Assembly (NCBI GenBank): GCA_905221605.1
Contig: CAJNDS010000376.1
Location: forward strand, 62,001 to 126,000
DNA: 64,000 nt
Source: Symbiodinium natans
Lineage: Eukaryota > Sar > Dinophyceae > Suessiales > Symbiodiniaceae
Direction of reading: 5' to 3'
The notes under the pieces were generated by a model. It ran no database searches. It was not told the origin of the DNA and was given only the letters and a program-made list of their open reading frames with translations. Below are positions 32,961-44,126 of this stretch, piece by piece. Position numbers and translations under genes: made by a program. Numbering within the stretch: the first letter of the stretch is position 1; each line of letters opens with the position of its first letter.

Positions 32961-34246
32961 GTCTATCACGATCACAAGTGGGGCACGGTTTGTGGCAATG
33001 CTTCTTGGCCTTCATCTGCAAAGCCAGACTGTTTGACTTTTTGAAGCTTTCAAAAGATATGGGGTTAGTGCGGGTGATTGGCCTTCACTCGGCAGTCTCA
33101 GATCGTTCAAGTGCGCGCCGCTTTCATTTCAGCCAGTTGCGCGTGTGTCGAACGTGATATGTTGCCATGTGCATACATCCGAAGCAGGCTTTCAGCGAGC
33201 TGGACGCGCAAGTGGTTTGCCGAGAGCTAGGGCTGTTCCTGGGCTGTCTCGGGGGAGGTTGAACGCGCCAAGAATGCCGAGAGTCGAAGACCCATTGTTT
33301 TTTATGCTTGATGTATCTGCCAATTCAGGTCTATAGGCTACAGTCCAGGCAGCACTTGGCCGATTTTCAATCTCCAGCTCCTAGCCGTCGCTTTTGGCAG
33401 GTTCGGTGGCAAGGCCATCTTGGGATTTGGCAAAGGACATTCTGATTTGCCATGCCACTCCGAGTTTGTTTGAGAGCTGCAAACTTCTTCTGGGAAGCTA
33501 GGCCTAGGGAGATGCAAGTCTTGCAAGTCTGAGCACCTGCCATGAGTGGGTGTCGGTTGTTTGAACTGTTTGGTCGTAATACCTTTGGCGTTTTTGGCAG
33601 GAAAAGGCACCATATGGATGGATGCTCTCCAGTGCTTTGGCACCGAAGATGTTCTTGATGCCTGCGTTTTTGCAGGCTGGGAAAGAGACATGCAGAGACC
33701 GCAGGGTGTAGTTCGGCTCCCCACTTTCTATCCACTGTTTCCTTCTGCATGCACGTTTCTCTACATTTCCTTCACCTGTTGCTGTGCTCACTTGTCAGGG
33801 TTTTGAGGTATCTTTCAGGCTGCCCATGCCTTGTTTCTGGTCTCAGTGCCTCTCTCGACGAACCCTCCGACCTCTCTCGAACCCCTCGGACCCCTCTTTC
33901 TCACTCTCGCGCTCGCTCTCTCTCCAGCGCAGCCCAAACCCTCACTGCCCCCACTGCCCCCAACCGTCCTCACCGCCGATGGTAAGGCAGCTATGGTGGC
34001 GACTTATACATTTTCTCCTTGCTCCTCCGTGTAACGGCATGTATCTAGCTTAGCGTGGATTTCTGGGGCTTCACTCTGTTGGGCTGCATTTTTTGGCTTC
34101 TGCCAGACCTGTCTCAAATCCTTCATCAACAACCATATGCCTGTCGGAGACCTTTGCTGTCGACAGAGCATCCATCACGGCTTTCTGTGCCAGGCTGGGG
34201 TAAGACTTCGTGCGAGCATAAGCAAGACGCTGGCGTGCAATGTCAG
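32961..34246 (+). CDS. SRCR domain 2, five exons
   Basis: Exon from 32961 encodes VYHDHKWGTVCGN; its donor is best placed at AAT|GCTTCT. Exon 33188-33231 encodes AFSELDAQVVCREL. Exon from 33401 encodes FGGKAILGFGKGHSD. Exon 33601-33675 encodes KGTIWMDALQCFGTEDVLDA then CVFAG. Exon 34194-34246 encodes WGKTSCEHKQDAGVQCQ. Intron positions and phases after WGTVC, before KGTIWM, before GW and after CQ equal those of SRCR domain 1, showing duplication of an exon block. Domain 2 has one extra intron inside the VCRELGF block (GG|GCTG...CAG|GTTC). The end of the third exon is not certain. Confidence 0.72.
33870..33970 (+). repeat. CT-rich tract in an SRCR intron
   Basis: Pyrimidine-rich CTCTCTCTC/CCCACTGCCCC sequence between the last two exons of SRCR domain 2. 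Confidence 0.6.
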
Positions 34247-34387
34247 GCCGGTATTTCACATGAAGCAGCTTGGTGTTATTTGGGCAGGCCGTAGTGCCAC
34301 AGCCTGGTAAGTCGGGTGTGACGAAGCTGATAGGATCGGGTTGGGGCGGTTGGCAGCCTTGTTTATCGTCGAAGCAGCTCCCCTGGC

Positions 34388-34776
34388 TTGCGGGCCACCC
34401 TGGAGGCAAGCAAGGAGGTGCCTGCCACCCCATCCTACGGAGCAGTGGAAGTTGAGGGGAAGGTCTTCGAGAAGTTTTGGTGGTACCCGCCGCGAACTTC
34501 CTGGCCGACAAGTGGCCACCCTGCAGAGAGAGGGCATGTCCGCATTCTGTCCATGTTGTCAAAGCCTCAGGTAGCATGCTCTTTCTATGTCTTCAGCTTG
34601 GTGCCTGACCTTCAACGCATCCTGGCCAAGGCAAGACGGACGTGCTGGGTGACATGTTCGGGGCTTGCAAAGCCACGGATGCCGTGTGCTTCCAGAGGCT
34701 GCCCGCGGATATGCAAGCGGGGGAGCTGTTGGCCATCGATGCTTTTCCAAAGTTACGGCTGCTTGATAGCTACTGA
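34388..34776 (+). CDS. 'FWW' domain copy 1, two exons
   Basis: Exon a' (about 34388-34511) encodes ATLEASKEV, YGAVEVEGKVFEKFWWYPPR and TSWPT and ends before GTGGCC in phase 1. Exon b' (34631-34776) encodes KTDVLGDMFGACKATDAVCF then QRLPADMQAGELLAIDA and ends in TGA. The same sequence pattern recurs at 41.9-42.6 kb (copy 2), with introns in the same place and phase. I do not recognise the domain. It follows two SRCR domains on the same strand, so it is probably an extracellular module. The TGA may be a true end, or the exon may be spliced earlier. Confidence 0.55.
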
Positions 34777-36379
34777 AATTGTGAAGAGTCAGTAAAGGCT
34801 AGCAAGGCTTCATAATGAGCGTGTGTACTGGCTCTGAGACGGGTTGATCAGAAAATGGGCCACCGAACGGGGCAGGCACGGATGCCTCAGTCGCCACACC
34901 CATTCAGTCTTGTCACCCCCCAAAGTTCGTGCTGGATCATGGCCTGTATTTCCTTGTAGTTTCTAGCATGTTTGCTACTTGTGAACTACGTGACTCGCAT
35001 ACTGGTCTTTGTGCCAGTCCAGAAGGAGAAAGGATCACGCTACACATGATGGTAGCATAAGATTGCAACCTTCGTTACTGCTTGAAAAAGCCATCATTCT
35101 TGACCTACCTTGAAATCTATGGTACAGCAAATGTACAGCAACATATCCAGTGACAAAAGGTGCCGTGATCACTTCTGGTCTTTGTTTCTTACCTGACCAC
35201 ACTTCGCAGCCTATGCAGCAACCGATTTGTACGCGTTCCACCAGGTTCCCTTAGCATCCCTTAACCCGTCGCCCTCAAGCAGAAGCCGCAAAGCCACGGA
35301 CATGCGCGCCGAGGATGGCTTGGGCAACCGAAGGATTTGGAAGCTTCTTGGCCCACATCGGCCGCATCGAGACTTGAACACTCATACAGCCCGGCGACTG
35401 AGGTAAAGGCTGTTAACACTGTGCGGAAACTACTGTACATACTTTGACAGGCACATAGGGGCATTTCCCTAGTACTGCGCGATCGCACGCCTCTGCTCTG
35501 TTCAGATCTACGGCCGCCTTACTCGGGGTTGTTGCATGCAGTGTTAAACAAGCACAGAAGGATGCGGACCCCCGTGCTGGAAGGTTCAACGATAACGCAG
35601 TGAGTCAGGCCGCCTTCGCAGCACTGCGGACGCCGGGCCACAAATTAAGGTTCTGTGTTCATGCTGTTGCACCGTAGCACCGTTTGAACCAAGGCCTGTT
35701 CTTACTGGCACCTCAGCTCTATGAGTTTTCTAGAGCTATCAACGCGAAATACTTTGAATGCGGCGACCGGGTCTCGCACTAGGCATGTGGAATTTGAACC
35801 TCAGCAGCTGATGTCCCCACTCGTACGGTGGCTCGGAATTCGGAAGATTCAGCTTCTGAGAAGAGTTGTTATCCCGATGCTCCCTGACCTTAATTCCGCA
35901 ATATTTCGCAAGCCCTACACCTTCAGACACGAAGAAGCTCTTCAAACGAAGCCGCCTTGAAGCCTCAAAGCCCAAGGGATGGCAACACCACGGACGGCCT
36001 CGAGGGGTATGCTTGGAATCCTGAAGTGCGCCAGCCGCAGTCAGATGAGCACTGTGAACACCGCATCATTCCCTTCGGTGGTGTTGCGCATTTTTGATCC
36101 TGCTGTGTCCTTCTATGTCGTGGCTTGTGCAGCAATGTAAGGGGTTTTAGGCAGCACAGATGGCTTAGTCGCCAAGCAAACGATGAACTGTAGCACACAT
36201 TGCACACAGGCGACCCGAATCAGAGAGCTCCCGTGGTGCTTGTCAGAAACGCTGGCTTAGGGTCAGATTGTGGGGGGTGGAGCGCACTTTTCCAGGCTCC
36301 ACCGTTCAATGAGGTCAGCCTTGGTGCACCACATGCAGTTCCCATCTGGGGGGTTGGCTTGGCAAGTTGACTTCTGCAG
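34777..36379. other. no confident gene
   Basis: No exon with good splice signals and protein-like reading was seen, and no telomeric array. Possibly intergenic. Confidence 0.5.
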
Positions 36380-36472
36380 GCGCTGACCGGCACCGCGACG
36401 CAAGAGAAGCAGCAACACTTCATGCAACTTGGAAACCCCTTCAAATACTCAGGGGTGACGGCATCTTACTGA
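36380..36472 (+). CDS. short terminal exon (tentative)
   Basis: After TTCTGCAG the frame reads ALTGTATQEKQQHFMQLGNP then FKYSGVTASY and stops with TGA, exactly 31 codons. Composition is protein-like but nothing upstream was linked to it. Confidence 0.35.
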   Translation, partial: ALTGTATQEKQQHFMQLGNPFKYSGVTASY

Positions 36473-39400
36473 GTCTCCGGATTGAGCTGACCCAGGCTCT
36501 GACAATCAAGCCGAAACGCCAAGAATTTGGGAGGTACTTGGGTGCCTATCAGTCGCCCTGAACGGAGCTCTTAGCCTTGACAAGGAACCTGACGCCGGAG
36601 CTCTAGACGTCGGATAATGCCAAGTCTCAGCTGTGCCCAGGTATCACCAGCAAGGCGAGACGAAATCCCTCCTGCTGGATCATGATGGCAGCGGCTGCAA
36701 ATCCACCTTGCGTTTCTCTTGCAGGGGAGCAGGTTATGCAGTTGACACGGGCCTTTTGTTAGCCCGAGAAGTTCATCATGTTGAAGTGGGATAAATAGTC
36801 CCAAGAAGTAAGATTACCATCGGCCCTAAGATGTACACAGAGAGGGAATCTGTCTAATGCGTTTTTGTGCAAACCCTAAGTCTTAAGTCTCATGGTTTGT
36901 GGCTGGGGGAGATGGTCTCGTGATCACAACAGCACAATACTGACAACCTGGCAGCAACCATTGAGAGCCTAGTGAAATAGCGGTGAGGATGGCCGAAACC
37001 CGAGACAGCTGCGAGGCAATCCGGGGGTTCAAAGCTCAGGTACATGGGGCCGGTGAAGGAGCCGCAGTTGCAACTTAGCCGGTGGGAATCTTGATTCTGC
37101 GGGCTTCTTGGGTTCTTCCTTGCGCTGTCCTGTGGGCGTCGGCACTGTTTTTTTTCGCCCTTCCCAATCTTTTCCACACCAGATTCACCAGATGAAAGCG
37201 GTGCATCGGCGCACCGCAGCCCCTAACCGCAGGCTGGAAATGTAGAGCCCCTGCTCACCCTGCGCTTCCTCTGATCGGAGGAACCTCCCAACAGCACGAG
37301 TGCAAACGTGAGAATATGCGAGAATCCTGCTACAGCACAACACTCCCATCTGTCCATAGGGAAGTCTCCATCCTAGCTTACTGAAACGAGCTGGAGAGCT
37401 TCAACGCTCCGCCTTGCTTGCAAATACTCCAGCCTGCCGCTTGCCCAGTTCTACGGCCACATCACATTGACAGCAAGGAAAGGAACCAAAGCTGTTCAAC
37501 AGGTCTCCAAAGGCACATGTTATCTTCCTAGTTTCGAGCCGCAGTTGATAACAAAACCGCAAGCCTGCCTGATGGCTCGGCATGAAGATCTGGCAGGGCC
37601 GCATAGCTTGAGCAAATGCTGAGAGGCGTTTCCGCATCCTTGAGAGTCTAAGGAGAGCGCGAGGTGCAGCCTGGGACTCTGGGAGTGAACCGTTTCATTG
37701 ATCAAGTCGTCATGTGGTGAGATGCAGCTCTTGCAGAGTCTTGAGTTTTAGAAGATTCTGAGATTTACAAAGCTGGTAGAAGTCGCAGTTCGGAGTGAGT
37801 TGAGGCCTCGACCACCCCTAGAAGTGGATGTTCGCAGGGAGTTGAGGCGTTTGAGGCCTCCCGAAGTACGCACACTGGGAGGCCACCCACTATGTAACAA
37901 GTTCAGTCGGTTCAGTCGTGGGCCTTCGAAAGCCTTGCAGACCGCTTAAAGCTTCCTTGCGCATCTGAGCTCCTGGAAAGGTGCTCTGCTCTTGGGATGG
38001 ACCATGGCCTCACTCTCTACTACCGCAATATGACGGCCGCTCGGATTTAACGCCCGAAGGCTGGCAGCAGCGGGTAGCGAACGCAGACGCATTCGGGAAA
38101 CGGGGCGGAATTCAGGCATGGAGCTCAGGAAACAAGCCCCGACTTTATCCAAGACAATTCACCCCCCCTCATAGGGGGGTCTGGGAATGGCCGAACAGTG
38201 CCCGACACGGCGACGCAAGCCCAGCTTCCGGAGACCAGGGAGGCTTGAGTCACTGCACCCTGCCCACGCCCTGAAATCGAACCGGAAAGGCTGGCAACAA
38301 AGGGTTTTCGGCCGAGATGCATCATGGCACCTGTCATGCCGGCGACATCGGCTGCGAGCATTGCTGGGTCGCTGCGGAGGTTAGGAGACCTGCCCGTCGT
38401 GTCGTGCTTGCAAGTTGTTTCTATAGCCCTGCTGCTGAACAGAACCTGGTTTCGGTTCCAGGAAGCCATAAATTCTGAGCACTGAACCCTAAACTCTAAA
38501 TGCCAACACTTCCATCGACCCACAAGTGACACAAGGAATAGAGACATGAGACATAAGTGATCCAGGTCTCGGCCGGCGAGGAACCTGCGTCTTGGCTTTT
38601 TTAAAGCGTCTTGGTTTCTCATACGCTTCAGGAGGGCGTCGGTGGAAGCAACCCGAAGTACAAAACCCCAACTTTCCCGAACGTCCCGAATTCAGACACT
38701 TCAATCGGACGCCTGCATCATAGATCCCGAGAGCCAACATTCCTCATGCAATGATGGCAAAGTCGCTGGGAAGCCATAGCCACAAGCTCAGGAAACGCTC
38801 ATGCACCAATGCAATATGGAGTCGCGCAGGGATGTTATATGGTCGACATAGGCTAGGCTTAGTGGCTTGGTTTGTTGGGACTACAATGTTGCTTCGAGAT
38901 GTTGCCATCTTCGCGCAGACCCTAAGAAGGATATCATGTAGGGTTCAGTCAACTAGCGTTGTATAGTGTCCATACAGACATCTTGCAATGTTCGCAAAAG
39001 TTCGGCATAGGTCTATTCGAGACTTGTTTAGGTACAGGTCCTGTGTTGATTTTGCACAGACCCTCATGTGCAGGCCTATAGCATAGACCTTACAGCTCAA
39101 GGTTCTCGTAGTGCATCGTAGAGTCCTAGAGGGTACGAATTGCAACGCCTGATCTGTTGCTCGACAGGTATGCGGCACTTGTCCAGCGAGATGGAAGAGC
39201 ATCACGAAGAGCAACAGTTTTTGGCCATGGCCTTAAATGGTGTTCTGTACATGCAAAGAGCTTGCAGGGGTCTCAAGACCCAAAGCCCCTACCTCAATCA
39301 GTTATTGCAATGTGCAGAAGAAACGCAGCGCCCAGAGACTGGTGCGCAGAAGTGGTGTGGCAATGGCAAACTTTGCCTGTCGTCACCGCCAAGCTGCAAC

Positions 39401-39649
39401 TGGGCCATGTGTCACAAGTGTGTAGAGTGTAGCATTTAGTATCGGCGGTTAACGCGCGCAATCGAACCTGTAGAGCCTCTCATGGCGGTGGCGTGCAGCG
39501 ACTCCAGCGTGTTTCATGAGGTGGGATGCGACCGGCACGAAGCCACGTTGGTCGCCAGCTACTATTGCTTTCCGCTACAAGGCTCTGGTCGATCAGCGCT
39601 GCGCCGGGTCCTCAGTAGTTGATTCATTCGTTTGGTTGGTTTGTGCGAG
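36473..39649. other. mostly unassigned; one segment shared with 53.57 kb
   Basis: No gene could be supported. The piece 38610-38730 resembles 53565-53690 (ATACGCTTCAGG..GGCGTCG and AACCC-AA-TTCAGACAC-TTCA words in the same order), a dispersed repeat or an old duplication. At 39160-39440 three overlapping open frames follow a CAG acceptor; none matches a known domain. Confidence 0.4.
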
Positions 39650-40012
39650 GCCACCGACAAACAGAAAGCCTCTCTGTTTGGGTCGCACACTGCGTACCTC
39701 TCCGTCCGCGACCATGGAAAGAAGTTCAAGATGTTCTGCTGGGACCGTGGCGTTCACCGTTTCAACTATGGTCATCATGCTTCCTCGGTACAGGACGGTC
39801 AGTGGCACGAGATTGTCCTTGCTTTCAATGGAGACTGGGCAAAACTGTACGTGGACGGTAAACGAGTCATGCAGCACGGCGGCTGCACTCGCTTCCGCAA
39901 AGAGCTGGGGGCGATGCGATTCGGCTACCACCAGTGCGAGTATTCCAGGATAAGTTTGTGGGACCGCGAGCTCGAAGAACGGGAGATCTCCACGGGCAAG
40001 GCAGGAGATTGA
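39650..40012 (+). CDS. laminin-G / concanavalin-A-like domain exon
   Basis: After GTGCGAG the frame begins ATDKQKASLFGSHTAYLSVR and includes the hallmark core DGQWHEIVLAFNGDWAKLYV followed by DGKRV and then MRFGYHQCEYSRISLWDREL. The blocks (H.v....g....YvDG..., G......I...r.WdreLs..Ei) are those of LamG_3-type jelly-roll folds that bind sugars or matrix proteins. It ends at TGA 40010-40012 or is spliced just before (GGCAG|GAGATT). The first strands of the domain must lie in an upstream exon that I could not find. Confidence 0.65.
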   Translation, partial: ATDKQKASLFGSHTAYLSVRDHGKKFKMFCWDRGVHRFNYGHHASSVQDGQWHEIVLAFNGDWAKLYVDGKRVMQHGGCTRFRKELGAMRFGYHQCEYSRISLWDRELEEREISTGKAGD

Positions 40013-40390
40013 TAACATCTGGGGTCCCCTTGTGCGCCCCAGAATGACATCTGTTAGAAGGACTCCAAGAATCTTACATAAGCTCCCGAATTCAACACGC
40101 GTGTTTCAGCTGAATCCTGAATTCGTGAGATATTGAGCACGGTATTATTCGCGGGGCGTGCCAAGACTATTGTTTCTGCCGTTTCGATTCTCATGGCAAG
40201 GCTTTCAGTCAGTTTATTGAAATTTAGGGATGATAGGGACGACAATGTTTGGGAGATAAGATCATGGCCCCAAGTGCACCTCAGTCACTATGTCTACCAT
40301 GCCCAGACAGAAATCTCAGTATCCTTGCCTTCAAGCAGCCGAAATGTTACAGCTTGAGGGCTCAACCAGGCAATCTGCTCTGAGAAGGGC

Positions 40391-40830
40391 TTGGTTTCCC
40401 AGTACCTGATGGCGGACAAGAAAGATGAGAAGGGGAAAGGCCCTGACCTGCGCGTGTCAGGCCCGTGGTCATTCAAAGTAATATTGGACCAATGCCTTCC
40501 ATTTGGGGTGGGGAGCATGACGGTCAAAGTACAGTGTACCGGATTGTGTGCTGCAAGGAGGCCTGGCCATTGCCGGATCTAGACTGCCACCCCCCCTCCC
40601 TGAGGTGGAGACTTTGGACGGTCCCGCTGCAAAGTCACAAGCTCAGTATGGAGTTGTGCAGTTGTATTCTAAAGGGCCTGTCGCGGGCACGCCCCGGGCG
40701 GAGCAGCCACAACAACAACCACAACGACAACAACCACAACCACAGCGCGCGCGGAGGCGTATGCGGGGCTGGCTCGCCGAGTGCCATGTTATGGCAGCGT
40801 CCTTCGAAGTCTTGCCGCCCTAAACCCTCC
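40391..40830 (+). CDS. coding-like segments after the LamG exon
   Basis: Two readable stretches: 40391-40560 (YLMADKKDEKGKGPDLRVSG then PWSFKVILDQCLPFG) and 40570-40822 (SRLPPPLPEVETLDGPAAKS, then a Gln/Pro/Arg low-complexity run encoded by ACAACA repeats). Splice sites are not clear and the second may be a chance frame. Confidence 0.3.
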
Positions 40831-40844
40831 TTCCCCTTCCCCCC

Positions 40845-41290
40845 AGGAGCCGCTGATGCTGCTGATGCTCGCCCCCCGCATCCCCAAGGAGAAACGAAGC
40901 CGCGCATCATCAGCATCAGCGGCTCCGGCCTCCGGCTTCTGGGGGCATATGTCGGCCTCAAAACGGAAAGGCACGAAAACCACGGTATTTACAGTGTTTT
41001 CCGCGTTTTTCAAGCTCTCAGCCGCATCCGAAACCCGAGACCCAACCCGCTGATGCTCATGATGCGCTCTTGTGGCCCTTTGGGGTGGCCGATGCCCCCC
41101 AAAAAACATCAACAACGCGTCTTCGGCAAAAGTTGAAAAATAGAGTCGATGATGCTCTCCGGGGTCGTTTTTTGGGACCCCCCGTGCACCCAAAAAATGC
41201 GTCCGGGAGCCCAATTTCGGTGGGGAATAGCGCGTTTTTCGCGATGAAAAAGGTACCCAAAACGTGATGCCCGCCGGAAGCCGAATTTGG
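40845..41290. repeat. dispersed repeat related to 20.8-21.2 kb
   Basis: Shares the CTGATGCT-GATGCTCGCCCCCCGC motif with the 20.8-kb block and carries a frame with ASKRKGTKTTVFTVFSAFF. From memory, this peptide is recurrent in Symbiodiniaceae gene predictions, suggesting an abundant repeat family. Long G runs follow at 41520-41545 and 41630-41660. Confidence 0.45.
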
Positions 41291-41827
41291 AGCCGGATGT
41301 TGTCGAGCCAACCGGGTCGGCGGCCCCGGGGTGGCTAAAGCTAGGGCTGGCGCCTAACGGCGTCGGACCACGGGCGTGCCCGGATTTAAGAGCCTCCGGC
41401 TCGAGCCGCCGACCCGGCTGGAGCATAGTTGAAAGGTCTAAACCCGCTCGTCGGCTCAAAGGATGCCTGCTCGGCAGAGTCCCGAAACTTGTGAAACGCT
41501 TGAGCCTCTGTGAAACGTTGGGGGGGGGGGGGGGGGGGGGGGGTAGGGGGGACATCAATCGTTGAACAAAGGCCAGCCCCAGCACCTGTGTTGGGGGGAG
41601 AGGGGCAGGGGGCAGCCGCTTCCTTGTAGGGGGGGGGGTAAGGGGGGGGCGGGGGGTGGGTGGGTTTTTCCAAAAGAGCCCCGATGTCCTGTGCGAAACC
41701 GCCTATGGTCCGTGAGTTTACGCTGTGTGGGTGGCCTGACCCTCCATGGAAAAGCTGCCCCCCCCTATCCCCCCCTGAAGAATCTTCGGTGGAGTTGGAC
41801 GCAGCGGGAGTTTTAGGGTTTTCGGGC

Positions 41828-41898
41828 TTGCCATGAAAGACGGGTTTAGGGTGTAGGGTTTAGGGCTTAAGGTTTAGGGTTTAGGGTGTAGGGTTTAG
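41828..41898 (+). repeat. degenerate telomeric repeats before the FWW exon
   Basis: TTTAGGG units with GGGTGTAGG and GGGCTTAAGG variants. The last TTTAG forms the 3' splice site of the next exon. Confidence 0.85.
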
Positions 41899-44058
41899 GG
41901 CGACTCTGGAGGCAGATTCCGCGCACGGTCTCTACGGCTCCATCAAGGTCGGCGGCAAGGAGTACCACAAGTTCTGGTGGTTTACGAAGGGCTCCTCTTG
42001 GCCCGCAGGCGCTCCGGGCACAAGGGCGCACCCTACACCCCGAGCCCGAAACAGGTTTAGGGTTTAGGGTTATGGTGTAGGGTTTAGGGTTTAGGGTTTC
42101 GGGTTTACATTCATCGGTTCATAGTGTGTAGCGTTGATGCTCCGGAGCACCCTGAACCCTGACGAAGTGTAGGGTTTAGGGTTTCGGGTTTGCAAGGAGT
42201 AGGGTTTGCCGGGTTTAGGGTTAGGGTTTGCAGGGTTTAGGGTTTAGGGAAGGGTTTAGGGGTTAGAGCCCGAAACTCTACTCTCTAAACCCAAGGAGAT
42301 CCAAACCCCAAAGCCTTGGGAAATCCCCAAAATACTTGGAAAGCCCTTTTGACGTAGGAAGTAGGGCTAGCAAGTTGGGTTCTGGGATCCTCATAGAGTT
42401 TCTAGGGGATACGAAGTAGACTTACGAAGTCCCCCAGCCGTAGAACTCTGGAAGGTTTAGGGTTTAGGGTTTAGGGTTTGGGGTTTAGGGTTTAGGGTCC
42501 AAAGTAAGGTAAGACAGACGTCTTGGCGGACGACTTCGGCGACTGCCAAGCAAACGACCCGGTATGCTTTCAGAAGCTGCCGAAGGCACGGTGGGGGGCC
42601 GGGTTTGGGGTTTGGGGTTTAGGGTTTATGGTTTAGGGTTTAGGGTTTAAGGTAACCCTAAAAACCCCAAACCCTGGTCCCTAATCCCCAATCCCTAAGC
42701 CCCAAACCATCGAAAACCCAATACCCCGCACCCAAGAAACTCAACCAAACTTGGATCCCCTCAGTCCCCTGCCAGGTCCGCGGTCTGGTGTTCCGGGCAT
42801 GCGGGCCAAGAACCCCCACCTAAGAATCCCTCAGCTTAGGGTTTAGGGTTTCGGGTTTAGGGTTTAGGGTTTAAGGTTTAGGGTTTAGGGTTTGCTGTGA
42901 TAGGGCGTAGATGCTGTGAAGGTTAGGTTTCGACCAAGCTCGAAAGCAGAGGGGGGGTGGGTTGGGAGGGGCCAGGAGAGGCCAGAAAAGTCAGAAGGGG
43001 CCAGGGCCAGGGAGGGGGGCCAGGGGGGCCAGGGGGCCAAGGGGCCAAGGGACAGAGTGGGCTCAAGACCGGAAAAACTGATTAGGAGAACGTGTTCCGG
43101 TACCGGGCCCATCGTAGGCGGGCAGGCGACCTGGGTCGGCTTGCGCCATCGAGGTCGGAGGGCTTCAGCGCCGCCCCCCAACGTAGGGGGGCGGCCTAGG
43201 CCGAGTTTAGGGTTTAGGGTTTAGGGTAGCCAATCACCGACCCGATGATTCTTCGAGGTCAGTCAGACTTTGGCTTTTGGGTTGGAGGTTCGATGCTTCC
43301 CACCTGAGATTTTGGGGTCAGAAGACCTCAGCCCAAAGCCCCTATGTGCACCACCCCAAGCCCTAAACCCTAAACCCTAAACCCTCAACCCTCAACCCTA
43401 AACCCTTCACCCTTAACCCTTATTCCCTAAACCCTAAGCTGCAGGTTTCGGAGGATGGCTTAGAGCTTCTGGCCAAGGAGCTTCGGCATGCACGGGGACC
43501 GCCAAGCTTCGTAGCATGTGTGAGGAGTGTCTGTCGGCCTGTCATCCCATTGCTTCGGCTAAACCCTAAACCCCTAAACCCTAAACCCTAAACCCTAAAC
43601 CCTAAACCCTAAACCCTAAACCCTAAACCCTAAACCCTAAACCCTAAACCCTAAACCCTAAACCCTAAACCCTAAACCCTAAGCCCTAAACCCTAAACCC
43701 TAAACCCTAAACCCTAAAACCCCAAAACCCCAAAGCCCCAAAACCCCAAAACCCCAAAACCCCAAAACCCCAACCCTAAACCCTAAACACCAAAAATCCA
43801 AGAAGGCCCTCTGTTTGACCATATGCGCAGCACACTGGCGAAGCTAAGAAGCCCTCATACATCCAAATGTCCAACAGTTGGGGCTTTGTATGTGTTCGAG
43901 ACAGTCCATGGGCTGTTTTAGGGTTTAGGGTCTAGGGTTTTCGGTTTAGGGTTTAGTTTTGGGTTTAGGGTTAGTGCTTCCAGGATGATGTGGGCAACGA
44001 GTTCCTGTGGAAGTTCGACGCATCGAACAGCGTCGCCCATGCCGCCTTCAAAGCTTTC
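41899..44058 (+). CDS. 'FWW' domain copy 2, four exons in telomeric repeats
   Basis: Exon a 41899-42008 (ATLEADSAHGLYGSI, GGKEYHKFWWFTKGSSWPAG), acceptor TTTAG from the telomeric array, GC donor. Exon b 42509-42585 (KTDVLADDFGDCQANDPVCF, QKLPK), GC donor. Exon c 43445-43510 (VSEDGLELLAKELRHARG), GT donor. Exon d 43984-44058 (DDVGNEFLWKFDASNSVAHA). Phases are 1, 0 and 0 at the three introns and match throughout. Exons a and b align with copy 1 at 34.4 kb, including intron position and phase. Telomeric runs lie in every intron. An unrecognised, probably extracellular domain of about 110 residues with conserved FWW, SWP, KTDVL..F and VCFQ-LP. Confidence 0.6.
42057..43972. repeat. telomeric repeats inside FWW-domain introns
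   Basis: Runs at 42057-42110, 42165-42260, 42456-42498, 42600-42660, 42838-42895, 43203-43228 (TTTAGGG), 43365-43435 and 43559-43790 (CCCTAAA), and 43917-43972 (TTTAGGG). The 43716-43772 part changes to CCCCAAAA units. Both orientations occur within one intron. Confidence 0.9.
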
Positions 44059-44126
44059 GTGCCCCTTGGCCGATTCTGGGGAACCCCTTGCCCGCCACCC
44101 CCTAAATGCCAATCTAAAGCTCTAAC

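Noticed and set aside
43275-43300. GGTTCGATGCTTCCCACC, like a tRNA B box
   Set aside because: No acceptor stem, anticodon arm or A box at the right distance.
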